DNA from: Candidatus Omnitrophota bacterium
Lineage (GTDB): Bacteria; Omnitrophota; Omnitrophia; Omnitrophales; JACROU01
Reading direction: 5' to 3'
Assembly: GCA_016206875.1 (NCBI GenBank)
Contig: JACQQR010000008.1
Location: 1-5,543 of the forward strand
Length of the DNA: 5,543 bases
The notes under the pieces are model-generated. The model did no database searches. It saw nothing but the letters and a program-made list of their open reading frames with translations, and was not told the origin of the DNA. A program made the translations under genes and the position numbers. Below are positions 1 through 5,543 of this stretch, in pieces; within the stretch, counting starts at the first letter, position 1; each line of letters opens with the position of its first letter.

Positions 1-2653
1 CCGCCTGAGCCTTCACAGGCGATGCCGACGCCGTGCGCGCCAACACACCGGGCGCCCGCTCAATCACCGAGGCGCGAAACGCGTCGAGAAACTCATCCAA
101 ATCCATTTCCATACCTTCCCATAAAGTCGAAGCCAAGAGCCGCGCCGCCTCCAGATTTTCGGGGCGAAGCCGCACTTCCAAATATTTTTCCGCCGCCGTT
201 TCGGATAACTCACCCAAAGAGCGCCCAACCAACACGGATTTTTCGGTTTCCACAGGTCGGGCCAACATCACCATGGGAATATGCATCACCTCTTGAGTGG
301 CCATTCCTTGTTCTAATGCACCGGCCATTTCTGTCACAACGAGAGAGCGGCTTGGAACTCCTCTCTTAGAAAATCGATCCATGCCTAAGCCCTTCTCGTT
401 CACCACGAGAGCCAAAGAATAATCACTCGTTGTAATGTTCTTCACCACGGCTCGATATTGAATTGTTCCGCCGTTGATTTTAATTCCCTCTATAGCCACA
501 GCAAATATTTGATCCCCCACTCGAACCGATTTCGCCGTCAACAGACTGTAATATTCATCCCCAAATACTCGCTCAGATTCATCATCAGGACTCATCAAGA
601 CCACCTTACCGCTAAAAAGAGTGCCGGGATTTTTCAAGAGTCGATCAACTTGTTGAGTAGTACGAACGTTAAGAGACTTTGTAGGAACAGAACGTGTTGG
701 TTTTGTAAGCATAGCAGCAATCGGAGCCCCCAACGATTTTCCTCCGGTAAAACGCGGTGGATGCCCAAAATCAGAACGGCCTTCTTCAATGGCTTGAATT
801 ATTTTTTCCAAAACAGGCCTTCTTTGTTCATTCATATATTTTCGCGCCGCAAGAAATAGCGGTGCCAATTCTGCATCAGGCTGAATCACTTCCTGGCGAA
901 TCCGTTCCCTTACGCCATTTTGCAGATCTGACAATGCCAACGCACCCGCCAGCACTCGAGCGAGCCCATCATTCAATGTGCCGGCCCCTTTCGCCTTCTC
1001 TACATAACTTCGCACAGTTTGGACAGCCAAATCCGGATTTTTTCGCGCTCGAGGCGCGCTCAAGTCCTTTTTCAGTCGAATGATTTCATCAATCAAGCCC
1101 CCCACCCAACCTGATACAAAAGGCGTGTCATCGATCTCGTCCTTCTTTCCCTTTCCCAGCGAGCGGGCGTCTGCTGGTTGGGACGCGATAACTGCCGGCT
1201 TCTCGGCAACGGGCCAGACGAGGGTGAAGTTTTCTCCTTCTCCTTCTGTGGCTGCCAAAACTATGTCGCGCACGGCTTCCGGCATTTTGTTTTGTTCGTC
1301 AAGCAAACCGTTGTTTTGCAATTTTTTTTCTTCATAATCTGCCAGACGAGCCTCTAGTCCTCTCGCCAAAGCAGCAGCGGCTTGAAAAGGATAATTTTTT
1401 GTCATTGCATGATAATGCATGAATAAATCATTGAGCCCCGTCATGATTCGTTTTACAGAAGGGCCATCCACCTCTTTGCCATTGGTAAGCATCACTTTTT
1501 CTTGAGGCACCCATTTTTCGATTTGTCTTTTCATATAAATAGAGCGCTTAACCACGCGAAACAAAGCCTCGGCTTCTTCAACTGTATCTTGATTCAGCAC
1601 AAAACGCACCACGAGCTGACGCGAAGGCTTTGGCGAGTCTTCATCCCAAGGATTCAAATCTTCTTTATTGGCAAACTCTACTAAATACCGCGTTCGGGTG
1701 CGACTAAAATTTGCCCTTAAAAATTCTTCTAGTCCGCGCAATGCCGCTTCCGGATCTTGTACTTCACCATCCTGCTGAGCCACAATAAATCGAAATAAAG
1801 ATTCTCTATCCTCCGCCCCAAAATCAGGCCATGACTCAATCACATCCAGCGCTCGAATAAATTCAATCAGATCCCAGCTGGGCCCACTGATCAATAAAAC
1901 TTGATCTCCTTGCCTTCTATATTGAAGAACAGCAGGAATCTGATCTACTGCGCGCACTTCGCCGCCCAGCGAGCGGGCGTCTGCCGGAGCTTTAGCGGCG
2001 GGGGCTTGGGCTACTTCTGTTCGGGTGGAACGCCAATCTCCTTCAGCTTTTTTGGGCCTGGGAGGTTCTTTATATTGTTCTCTTAATTCGCTCGCGCGAT
2101 TTTGTATGACTGGGTCAGGGTGGGCGTTCTGGATTGCGTCCAGCGCCTCTAAGAGAGCGCTTCGGACAGCGGGATCAAAGCAATTTTGTAGGGCTTGTTC
2201 GAATAAATTTAATATATGAGAATCGATTGTGGGCAGCTCGGGAAATATGAGTTTAAAACCTTCCGCGGCCCGGGCGCGCACCCGGGGGTCAGAGTCATTC
2301 AACTGGAGCAAATTATTTTCCAGAATTTGCCGTTGAAACTTTTCCGGAATTTGGCTGAAAGCGCTTTTTTCTGCCCTATAAAATCTGCCGGCTCCGGTTT
2401 TTCTGAGCCCGGCAAAATCAACCGGTCGGTTTGAGATCACGTTGACAACACGTTCTTGCACGGCGGGAGGCAAATCATTCAATAGAGGCGCCAAAGCTTC
2501 GCAAGCAATCCCGGGCACACTCTGGATGCAACTTAAAACCGCAGCTTCTATTTCAGTTTTGAGTTGGGACTGCGCATGAATTGAAAGAAGCCCCAGTGTT
2601 CTGATGGCGGCCTCTTGCAGCGCGGGCGTGCCGCGCCGGGCTAAATTGTCGGC
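1..2653 (-). CDS. Giant modular protein, downstream part (HEAT repeats plus unknown domains), runs off the left edge
   Basis: This is the continuation of the large protein in a second frame, open for 884 codons with no stop before the window ends. The first part (about 2653-2070) is helical repeat. The residues after the shift read Ala-Asp-Asn-Leu-Ala-Arg-Arg, then a HEAT-like helix pair containing PALQEAAIRTLGLLS, and later units have the typical DPRVRARAAEGF and DPAVRSALLEALDAI patterns. HEAT repeats usually serve as protein-binding scaffolds. A Lys/Pro/Ala-rich linker (about 2070-1960) carries an ADARSLG tag. It is followed by an acidic alpha/beta-looking domain (about 1960-1200), a second ADARSLG linker (1154-1177), a helical domain (about 1130-780), and a beta-rich domain (about 700-250). 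The part near the left edge is acidic and helical and ends in an Ala/Ser-rich linker. There is no Shine-Dalgarno plus start codon near the frame change, so I read this as part of the same gene, not a separate one. No enzyme motif is visible. Confidence 0.7.
1154..1177 (-). repeat. ARSLG element, copy 1 (encodes PADARSLG)
   Basis: On the minus strand this reads Pro-Ala-Asp-Ala-Arg-Ser-Leu-Gly. Positions 1155-1174 are identical over 20 bases to 1965-1984. The ends are complementary (CCAGC at one end, GCTGG at the other), giving a possible 5-bp stem. It lies in a Pro/Ala linker between two domains. Confidence 0.85.
1964..1987 (-). repeat. ARSLG element, copy 2 (encodes PADARSLG)
   Basis: Same eight residues and 20 identical bases as the copy at 1154-1177. 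One stem base differs, giving a G-U pair in RNA instead of A-U, so the 5-bp stem is kept. It sits at the end of the Lys/Pro/Ala linker that follows the HEAT region. Confidence 0.85.
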
Positions 2654-5069
2654 GGAGATAGCGCACGGCTTGGCTTTGCATGACCCTGGGCAAACGCGCG
2701 AAAATTGCATCGAGCGCTTCGCCCACACTCGCGCGTGCGTTGGCCGCGTAATCTTCAAACCCCAGCGATTGCCAAAGAGCCGCGGCGGAATTCTCTTCTC
2801 GAAGTAGCGGCTCCGGATGCTCAAACTGATCCCATAAATCTTGAAGAGTTTCTTCCAAATCCGTCTCGGAAATTGGAAGCTCGTCGAGCGCGCGCACTGC
2901 CGCTTTTCTTACCGGCTCGTACGGGCTGCCTGCGCTTCGCACGATATTTTTGAACGCCTCTCTTTTGTTCTCAGCACTCATCAGAGGAAAATAAACCCGG
3001 GCCGCTTGAATAGCTGCTTCCTGAACACCTGCATTCCTGGATTGTGTTTGACCGGCTACCCACCCGGCAACTTCTTCTCGGCGTTCGGGCACGACAAAAT
3101 CTGCTATTTGCGCCAATGCCCGTAAAGCGCTGGGAACTTCAATACCGTTTTGCCGTGGTCTATCTTCCCTGCTTAGTGTATTCAGTAAAAAATGAAGACT
3201 TCTATCTTTGAGCCCGGGAGAAAGAATTTTATAATGCTCCGCAATCATTTCTGCGGTTCGCGCCACAGGCCCGTATCCGCCTAACTTTCCCGTTTCAAGC
3301 TTGGTAAGCCATTCGGAAATTTCATCCTCAGGAGATTGTTGCCCAACAGCCGGTTCGCGCTCGGGCTGACGATGAACAAATAATTGCGTGCATCCTTCGC
3401 ACGCCAAAGCCACAATTCCGGCAAACAAAATCCCAGCCGCGCGTCCAAGCTGAAATGATCCCAGCGAGCGGGCGGTGCCGGTTTCTTTGCTCAATTGAGG
3501 AATTTGCAAATTGAATTGATTGGCAATAGCTCTCAAAGCGGTCTTGTGGAATGGGGATGTATCCCGCGCTGCCGAAGCGACAATAGCATCGGATAGGGCA
3601 TCGCTTTCTTGCTGTGACAGTGGCTTCGTATCCAACTCATTGGCAAGTCGTGTCACTTTACCCGCAACGTCTGGATGAACCACTCCACGTAATTCCTGAA
3701 ATCGTTGTGTTTGTCCCCGCGGGGCCGAACCCATTTCGGAAGGAACCAGAACTTCAGAAGTGATGGCGCTTATAACTTTCCCTACAGATTCCCGCAAATC
3801 ACTTTTTGCGCTTTCTCCCAGAGAGCGAGCGAGCGCCGGCATTTCAGCGGCCTGGGCTCCGGTGCGTTCTCCAATGATCTCAGCAATCCCTCGAAACATC
3901 ACCGACCGGCTTAGTTCCTGGCCCGGTGCAAATCTGCTCATATAGCTATTGTAACCGGCAACATAAAGTTCGGCGGCGCGATAGGCTTGTGTGTCGTTAA
4001 CACCCTGCACCGTGGTCCAAAATTTGGGTACATTCAACCCTTCCACCGCACGAATCCTTCCCGCTTCGATTCCATCGGCAGTCGTGTTCAGAAAACGGAT
4101 GACAATTCCGGCGATTTTTTGATCTTCTGTTTCCAAAACAGGTTGAAGCGGTTGGAGATATTGATTGGTTTCTGGAAAAATATGAGATCGGGCCAAGCCC
4201 GCCATAAGACCTCCTGCTGCAAATCCAAGTGAAGCCACGAGAAGATTTGCTTTCCATGAGCCAAAGCGAAATGTTTTACCCAGCGATTGGGCCGCCGGAC
4301 CGGATGGAAAAACGGCTTGCATGACTAATGCATTGGACTCACCGCCGGCAAAAAGGGGCAGCGCAGGCCTTGCGAGAAATTCTGCGTTCATTCCGGTATC
4401 GGGATGAGGAATGGTCAAGACAATATCTCTCGTTGCCTCTTCCCCCGGAACACTGAACTGGTCCGGAGCTCCCCATGTGGCTCTGGCAACCCGGCTAACA
4501 CCCTGAAGCGCAATTGAAGCGTCGGGCTGAATCATGAAAATTTGGTAATTCTGCTCAGAATCTCGAAGGGCTGACGGGCTGGCTTTGAGTACAATCACGA
4601 GTCCCGGGCCGGGTGCGGGCAGGTAGCCGGCGAAATAAAGTGTGTGATCCGGATTTTCGCTGAAAATGCGAAGCAAGCGATCGTTCAGCGCGCGCTGCTC
4701 CGCTTCCGAAACAGCGCGAAGCCGCGGCGCGGGCAATTGAACTGCTGGTTGCACAGGTTTTACCACCGTGCGGCCGGAGAGCTGCCTTGCTCCAACACCA
4801 CCCATTCCCAGAATGGTTGCCACTAATAGTCCTGTGGCAAGCCTGGTCAATCTCTGACCATTCTGCCCTAATGAACTAGCACTCGAAGAATTTGGGCTGG
4901 ACCGATCCAGCACATAGGTATTGTGCGCAAATATCCCGTTACCGATGAAGTTGTGCGTACCTTCTACTTCGATGTCGTAGACTTGCTCGCGGCCGACGGG
5001 TTCGATCGAGACGATGGGATCCCAGAGAATGGCGGAAGACGCGGAAGCGGATACTTCAGCGTAGGCGGA
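2553..5069 (-). CDS. Giant modular membrane/HEAT-repeat protein, upstream part, beginning with an orphan C-intein-like segment
   Basis: I do not recognise this as a named family. Reading leftwards, the frame encodes an Ala/Ser-rich lead-in (about 5069-5022) and a 34-residue intein C-terminal half ending His-Asn (5021-4920). A hydrophobic segment follows (about 4851-4789), then a Pro/Ala linker and a soluble domain of unknown type, a second hydrophobic segment (about 4252-4193), and a mostly helical region. A third, signal-like segment (about 3450-3391) is followed by paired amphipathic helices resembling HEAT repeats (about 3340-2655). The last 33 residues before the TGA at 2553-2555 are Arg/His/Gln-rich and unlike the rest, because the frame shifts near 2654; the repeat continues in the neighbouring frame. 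The start is unresolved. No ATG, GTG or TTG lies in frame between 5069 and the GTG of the Tyr-Val-Leu just after the intein half. The frame stays open upstream to 5450 and beyond, but that stretch is antisense to better-supported plus-strand genes. Likely membrane-anchored; function unknown. Confidence 0.7.
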   Translation of the reverse strand, partial: SAYAEVSASASSAILWDPIVSIEPVGREQVYDIEVEGTHNFIGNGIFAHNTYVLDRSSPNSSSASSLGQNGQRLTRLATGLLVATILGMGGVGARQLSGRTVVKPVQPAVQLPAPRLRAVSEAEQRALNDRLLRIFSENPDHTLYFAGYLPAPGPGLVIVLKASPSALRDSEQNYQIFMIQPDASIALQGVSRVARATWGAPDQFSVPGEEATRDIVLTIPHPDTGMNAEFLARPALPLFAGGESNALVMQAVFPSGPAAQSLGKTFRFGSWKANLLVASLGFAAGGLMAGLARSHIFPETNQYLQPLQPVLETEDQKIAGIVIRFLNTTADGIEAGRIRAVEGLNVPKFWTTVQGVNDTQAYRAAELYVAGYNSYMSRFAPGQELSRSVMFRGIAEIIGERTGAQAAEMPALARSLGESAKSDLRESVGKVISAITSEVLVPSEMGSAPRGQTQRFQELRGVVHPDVAGKVTRLANELDTKPLSQQESDALSDAIVASAARDTSPFHKTALRAIANQFNLQIPQLSKETGTARSLGSFQLGRAAGILFAGIVALACEGCTQLFVHRQPEREPAVGQQSPEDEISEWLTKLETGKLGGYGPVARTAEMIAEHYKILSPGLKDRSLHFLLNTLSREDRPRQNGIEVPSALRALAQIADFVVPERREEVAGWVAGQTQSRNAGVQEAAIQAARVYFPLMSAENKREAFKNIVRSAGSPYEPVRKAAVRALDELPISETDLEETLQDLWDQFEHPEPLLREENSAAALWQSLGFEDYAANARASVGEALDAIFARLPRVMQSQAVRYLRRQFSPARHARAARGRHQNTGASFNSCAVPTQN
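2651..2657 (-). other. Frameshift site inside the giant gene
   Basis: Upstream, the frame reads QAVRYL through the CTC codon at 2655-2657. Downstream, the frame reads ADNLARRG from the GCC codon at 2651-2653. Skipping one base (2654) joins these into one smooth HEAT helix pair; staying in the first frame gives RRQFSPARHARAARG and then a stop at 2553-2555. The simplest reading is one extra base, either a real mutation or a sequencing/assembly error. There is no long homopolymer at the spot, and nothing strongly resembling a programmed slip site with a stop codon. Confidence 0.75.
3459..3482 (-). repeat. ARSLG element, copy 3 (encodes TGTARSLG)
   Basis: The bases for ARSLG (3459-3473) match copies 1 and 2 exactly. 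The far end keeps the CCGGCA of copy 2, but the middle is one base shorter, so that end is read in a different frame (Thr-Gly-Thr, not Pro-Ala-Asp). This points to DNA-level homology and not just a conserved peptide. It lies about 9 bases upstream, in gene direction, of the third hydrophobic segment. Confidence 0.8.
3816..3839 (-). repeat. ARSLG element, diverged copy 4 (encodes PALARSLG)
   Basis: Same length as copy 2 and matching it at about 18 of 23 aligned bases, including the CCGGC start and CTGGG end on the minus strand. It lies between two helical stretches of the giant protein. Confidence 0.65.
4278..4298 (-). repeat. ARSLG element, short diverged copy 5 (encodes PAAQSLG)
   Basis: It keeps the two ends, CCGGC and CGCTGGG on the minus strand, and is three bases shorter inside, so the frame is kept. 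It precedes the second hydrophobic segment by about nine residues. Weaker SLG look-alikes occur at 212-226 (GRSLG), 728-742 (GKSLG), 2760-2771 (QSLG) and 4866-4880 (ASSLG); these may be eroded copies or chance. Confidence 0.5.
4920..5021 (-). other. Intein/Hint C-terminal half (blocks F and G) without its N-terminal half
   Basis: The 34 residues run from Asp-Pro-Ile-Val-Ser-Ile-Glu to the terminal His-Asn. The core is VYDIEVEGTHNF, then an Ile-Gly-Asn-Gly turn and IFAHN. The block F histidine (THNF, 4953-4955), the penultimate histidine (4923-4925), the terminal asparagine (4920-4922) and a +1 threonine (4917-4919) are all present. In known inteins these support Asn cyclisation and C-terminal cleavage or splicing. 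The length and layout are close to the C-halves of natural split inteins such as those of cyanobacterial DnaE. The N-half (a nucleophilic Cys or Ser at position 1 and the block B TxxH) is not in this frame within the window. Whether it splices in trans, only cleaves, or is a dead remnant cannot be told from here. Confidence 0.8.
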
Positions 5070-5132
5070 TTTAATATTAAATAAATTAAATTTGTATTGA
5101 TTATTTATTAATTCTATAATACTTTGTCGTTT
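5070..5132. other. AT-rich divergent intergenic junction
   Basis: Only 7 of 63 bases are G or C, in sharp contrast to the adjoining intein-half sequence. It separates the minus-strand giant gene from the plus-strand small genes. It carries the plus-strand promoter; no convincing minus-strand promoter or start codon could be identified. The sudden composition step at about 5070 suggests a recombination joint. Confidence 0.6.
5092..5120 (+). promoter_or_regulatory. Sigma70-type promoter for the small membrane genes
   Basis: A perfect TATAAT at 5115-5120 lies 17 bases after a weak -35 (TTGTAT, 5092-5097). The expected transcription start, about 5127, leaves only some six bases before the ATG at 5133. 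There is no Shine-Dalgarno there, which fits a leaderless or nearly leaderless mRNA. In AT-rich DNA a chance TATAAT is possible. Confidence 0.55.
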
Positions 5133-5330
5133 ATGAAAAATATTCAATATATTCAAAAAGAATTCATCGCCAAATTTCTTGCTGATATATCTAAAACAAT
5201 CTTTGGAGTGGGGCTGGCTGGTTCTTTTTTTATTTCTTCTCCAATCTGGTTGTGCACTACTTTGTGGCTTGTGTTTTTTTTCTTTGCTATAATCAGCATT
5301 ATTCTGGTTCGGAAAGGAGAACCCAAATGA
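5133..5330 (+). CDS. Small two-segment membrane protein, 65 residues
   Basis: It starts MKNIQYIQKEFIAKFLADIS, an amphipathic helix. A hydrophobic stretch follows at about residues 22-35, then a Ser-Pro turn, a strong hydrophobic span at about 37-59, and a basic tail Arg-Lys-Gly-Glu-Pro-Lys. That predicts two membrane segments, or one re-entrant plus one full span. The layout (a short 'FxxDISKxxFG' helix, two membrane spans, a charged tail) resembles small bacterial membrane proteins such as those filed as DUF6722; this is a weak recollection, not a match. I chose the ATG at 5133 over the TTG nine bases upstream because it fits the promoter better and is a stronger start codon. Its stop overlaps the start of the next gene, so the two are probably translationally coupled. 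Function unknown. Confidence 0.6.
   Translation: MKNIQYIQKEFIAKFLADISKTIFGVGLAGSFFISSPIWLCTTLWLVFFFFAIISIILVRKGEPK
5315..5319 (+). promoter_or_regulatory. Shine-Dalgarno AGGAG for the 34-residue peptide gene
   Basis: AAAGGAG (5313-5319) lies seven bases before the ATG at 5327. It favours that start over the second ATG at 5333 (13 bases away). It is the only strong ribosome binding site in the plus-strand cluster. Confidence 0.7.
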
Positions 5331-5431
5331 TAATGGCCGTGGGATTGTTGACAGCTGCTTCTCTTGTTGCAATTTTGGCACTTGCTTGGGATTTTTGGAG
5401 TCAGCAACATCACAAAAAACATTCTCATTAA
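5327..5431 (+). CDS. Tiny single-span membrane peptide, 34 residues, His/Lys-rich tail
   Basis: The start ATG overlaps the TGA of the upstream gene (ATGA), with a good Shine-Dalgarno at 5315-5319. The sequence is MIMAVGLLTAASLVAILALA, then Trp-Asp-Phe-Trp and the polar tail Ser-Gln-Gln-His-His-Lys-Lys-His-Ser-His, ending in TAA at 5429-5431. One hydrophobic helix (about residues 3-20), an aromatic belt and a basic histidine-rich end predict a single-pass inner-membrane peptide with the tail probably in the cytoplasm. Its overlap with the upstream membrane gene suggests the two products act together. It could be a subunit, a regulator or a type I toxin-like peptide; nothing in the sequence decides. 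Confidence 0.6.
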   Translation: MIMAVGLLTAASLVAILALAWDFWSQQHHKKHSH

Positions 5432-5490
5432 TTTGCGTATTCTTTGGCACCGCAACCCGTTCACCTCGAAAGCCGCCTTTAAAATTTCTG

Positions 5491-5543
5491 ATGAAGTTCC
5501 TTGCCGATGAAAATATCCCAAAGAAATTGATTGTAGCACTTCG
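5491..5543 (+). CDS. DUF5615-like PIN-fold protein, N-terminus only
   Basis: The visible residues are MKFLADENIPKKLIVAL, and the gene runs off the right edge. The opening MKFLADENIP, with Asp6-Glu7, is the hallmark start of DUF5615 (Mut7-C/PIN-like) proteins. These are usually about 110-120 residues, often sit beside a DUF433 gene, and are proposed to be nuclease toxins. No DUF433-like gene precedes it here; the two tiny membrane genes do, 59 bases upstream. No Shine-Dalgarno is visible before the ATG. An A/T-rich TTTAAAATTT lies just upstream, so this start may be leaderless too. The reading rests on 17 codons. Confidence 0.6.
   Translation, partial: MKFLADENIPKKLIVAL

Noticed and set aside
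1154..1987. CRISPR-like direct repeats
   Set aside because: The repeats are about 800 bases apart, differ in internal length and lie in a coding frame, so there is no array.
2269..2286. GC-rich perfect hairpin (CCCGGG, six bases, CCCGGG), terminator-like stem
   Set aside because: It is inside coding sequence for the HEAT motif DPRVRARAAE, has no T-tract, and is explained by Arg/Ala/Pro codons.
22..2434. Many plus-strand open frames of 60-133 codons
   Set aside because: They lie opposite the long minus-strand frame, overlap each other in different frames, have unnatural composition and lack ribosome binding sites.
2640..2660. Programmed +1 frameshift
   Set aside because: No in-frame stop or known slippery heptamer and no obvious stimulatory element at the site; a plain one-base indel is simpler.
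3997..4257. An 86-codon minus-strand frame inside the giant gene
   Set aside because: It overlaps the main frame completely and is Arg/Ser/Gly-rich noise.
2604..4826. Plus-strand open frames of 60-94 codons opposite the upstream part of the giant gene
   Set aside because: Shadows of the minus-strand coding frame, rich in Arg, Ser, Cys and Pro, with no supporting signals.
5070..5543. Minus-strand frame stays open upstream of the intein half, to 5450 (GTG) and on to the right edge
   Set aside because: Its product is Lys/Gln/Ser/Asn-rich and low in complexity. It is antisense to the two membrane genes and the DUF5615-like start, and over the first small gene it uses exactly the reverse-complement codons, so it lacks stops mainly because that gene avoids TTA, CTA and TCA codons.

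Overview
The window has the look of an uncultured bacterium with roughly balanced base composition. My best guess is Candidatus Omnitrophota or a similar candidate lineage. This rests on style: a very long low-homology protein, an intein/Hint-type C-terminal fragment, and recurring 'ARSLG' tags, which I recall (unverified) from large Omnitrophota proteins. No ribosomal or housekeeping gene is present to settle the taxonomy.

Positions 1 to about 5070 are essentially one enormous coding region on the minus strand, running from about 5070 leftwards and off the left edge (about 1,690 codons visible). It starts with an intact-looking C-terminal intein half (blocks F and G, ending His-Asn, then Thr). 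Three membrane or signal-like segments follow, each just after an 'SLG' motif. Next come a HEAT-like helical-repeat region and several unrecognised domains joined by Pro/Ala-rich linkers. The reading frame breaks once, near 2651-2657: the upstream frame stops at 2553-2555, while the HEAT repeat continues in the other frame and stays open to base 1. A short DNA repeat encoding (PADA)RSLG recurs along the whole gene, and copies with different internal lengths still keep the RSLG frame.

Positions 5070-5132 are an extremely AT-rich junction (7 G/C in 63 bases). It holds a good plus-strand promoter (TTGTAT, 17 bases, TATAAT) that predicts a nearly leaderless transcript.

Positions 5133-5543 lie on the plus strand. 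They hold a 65-residue membrane protein, a 34-residue membrane peptide that overlaps it by ATGA and has a strong Shine-Dalgarno, and the first 17 codons of a gene resembling DUF5615 PIN-like proteins. This looks like a small accessory cassette diverging from the giant gene. It starts where the N-terminal half of the intein would be expected, so either the cassette inserted there, or the intein half was moved here, or it is a true split-intein C-half.

No rRNA, tRNA, CRISPR array or recognisable insertion sequence was seen.
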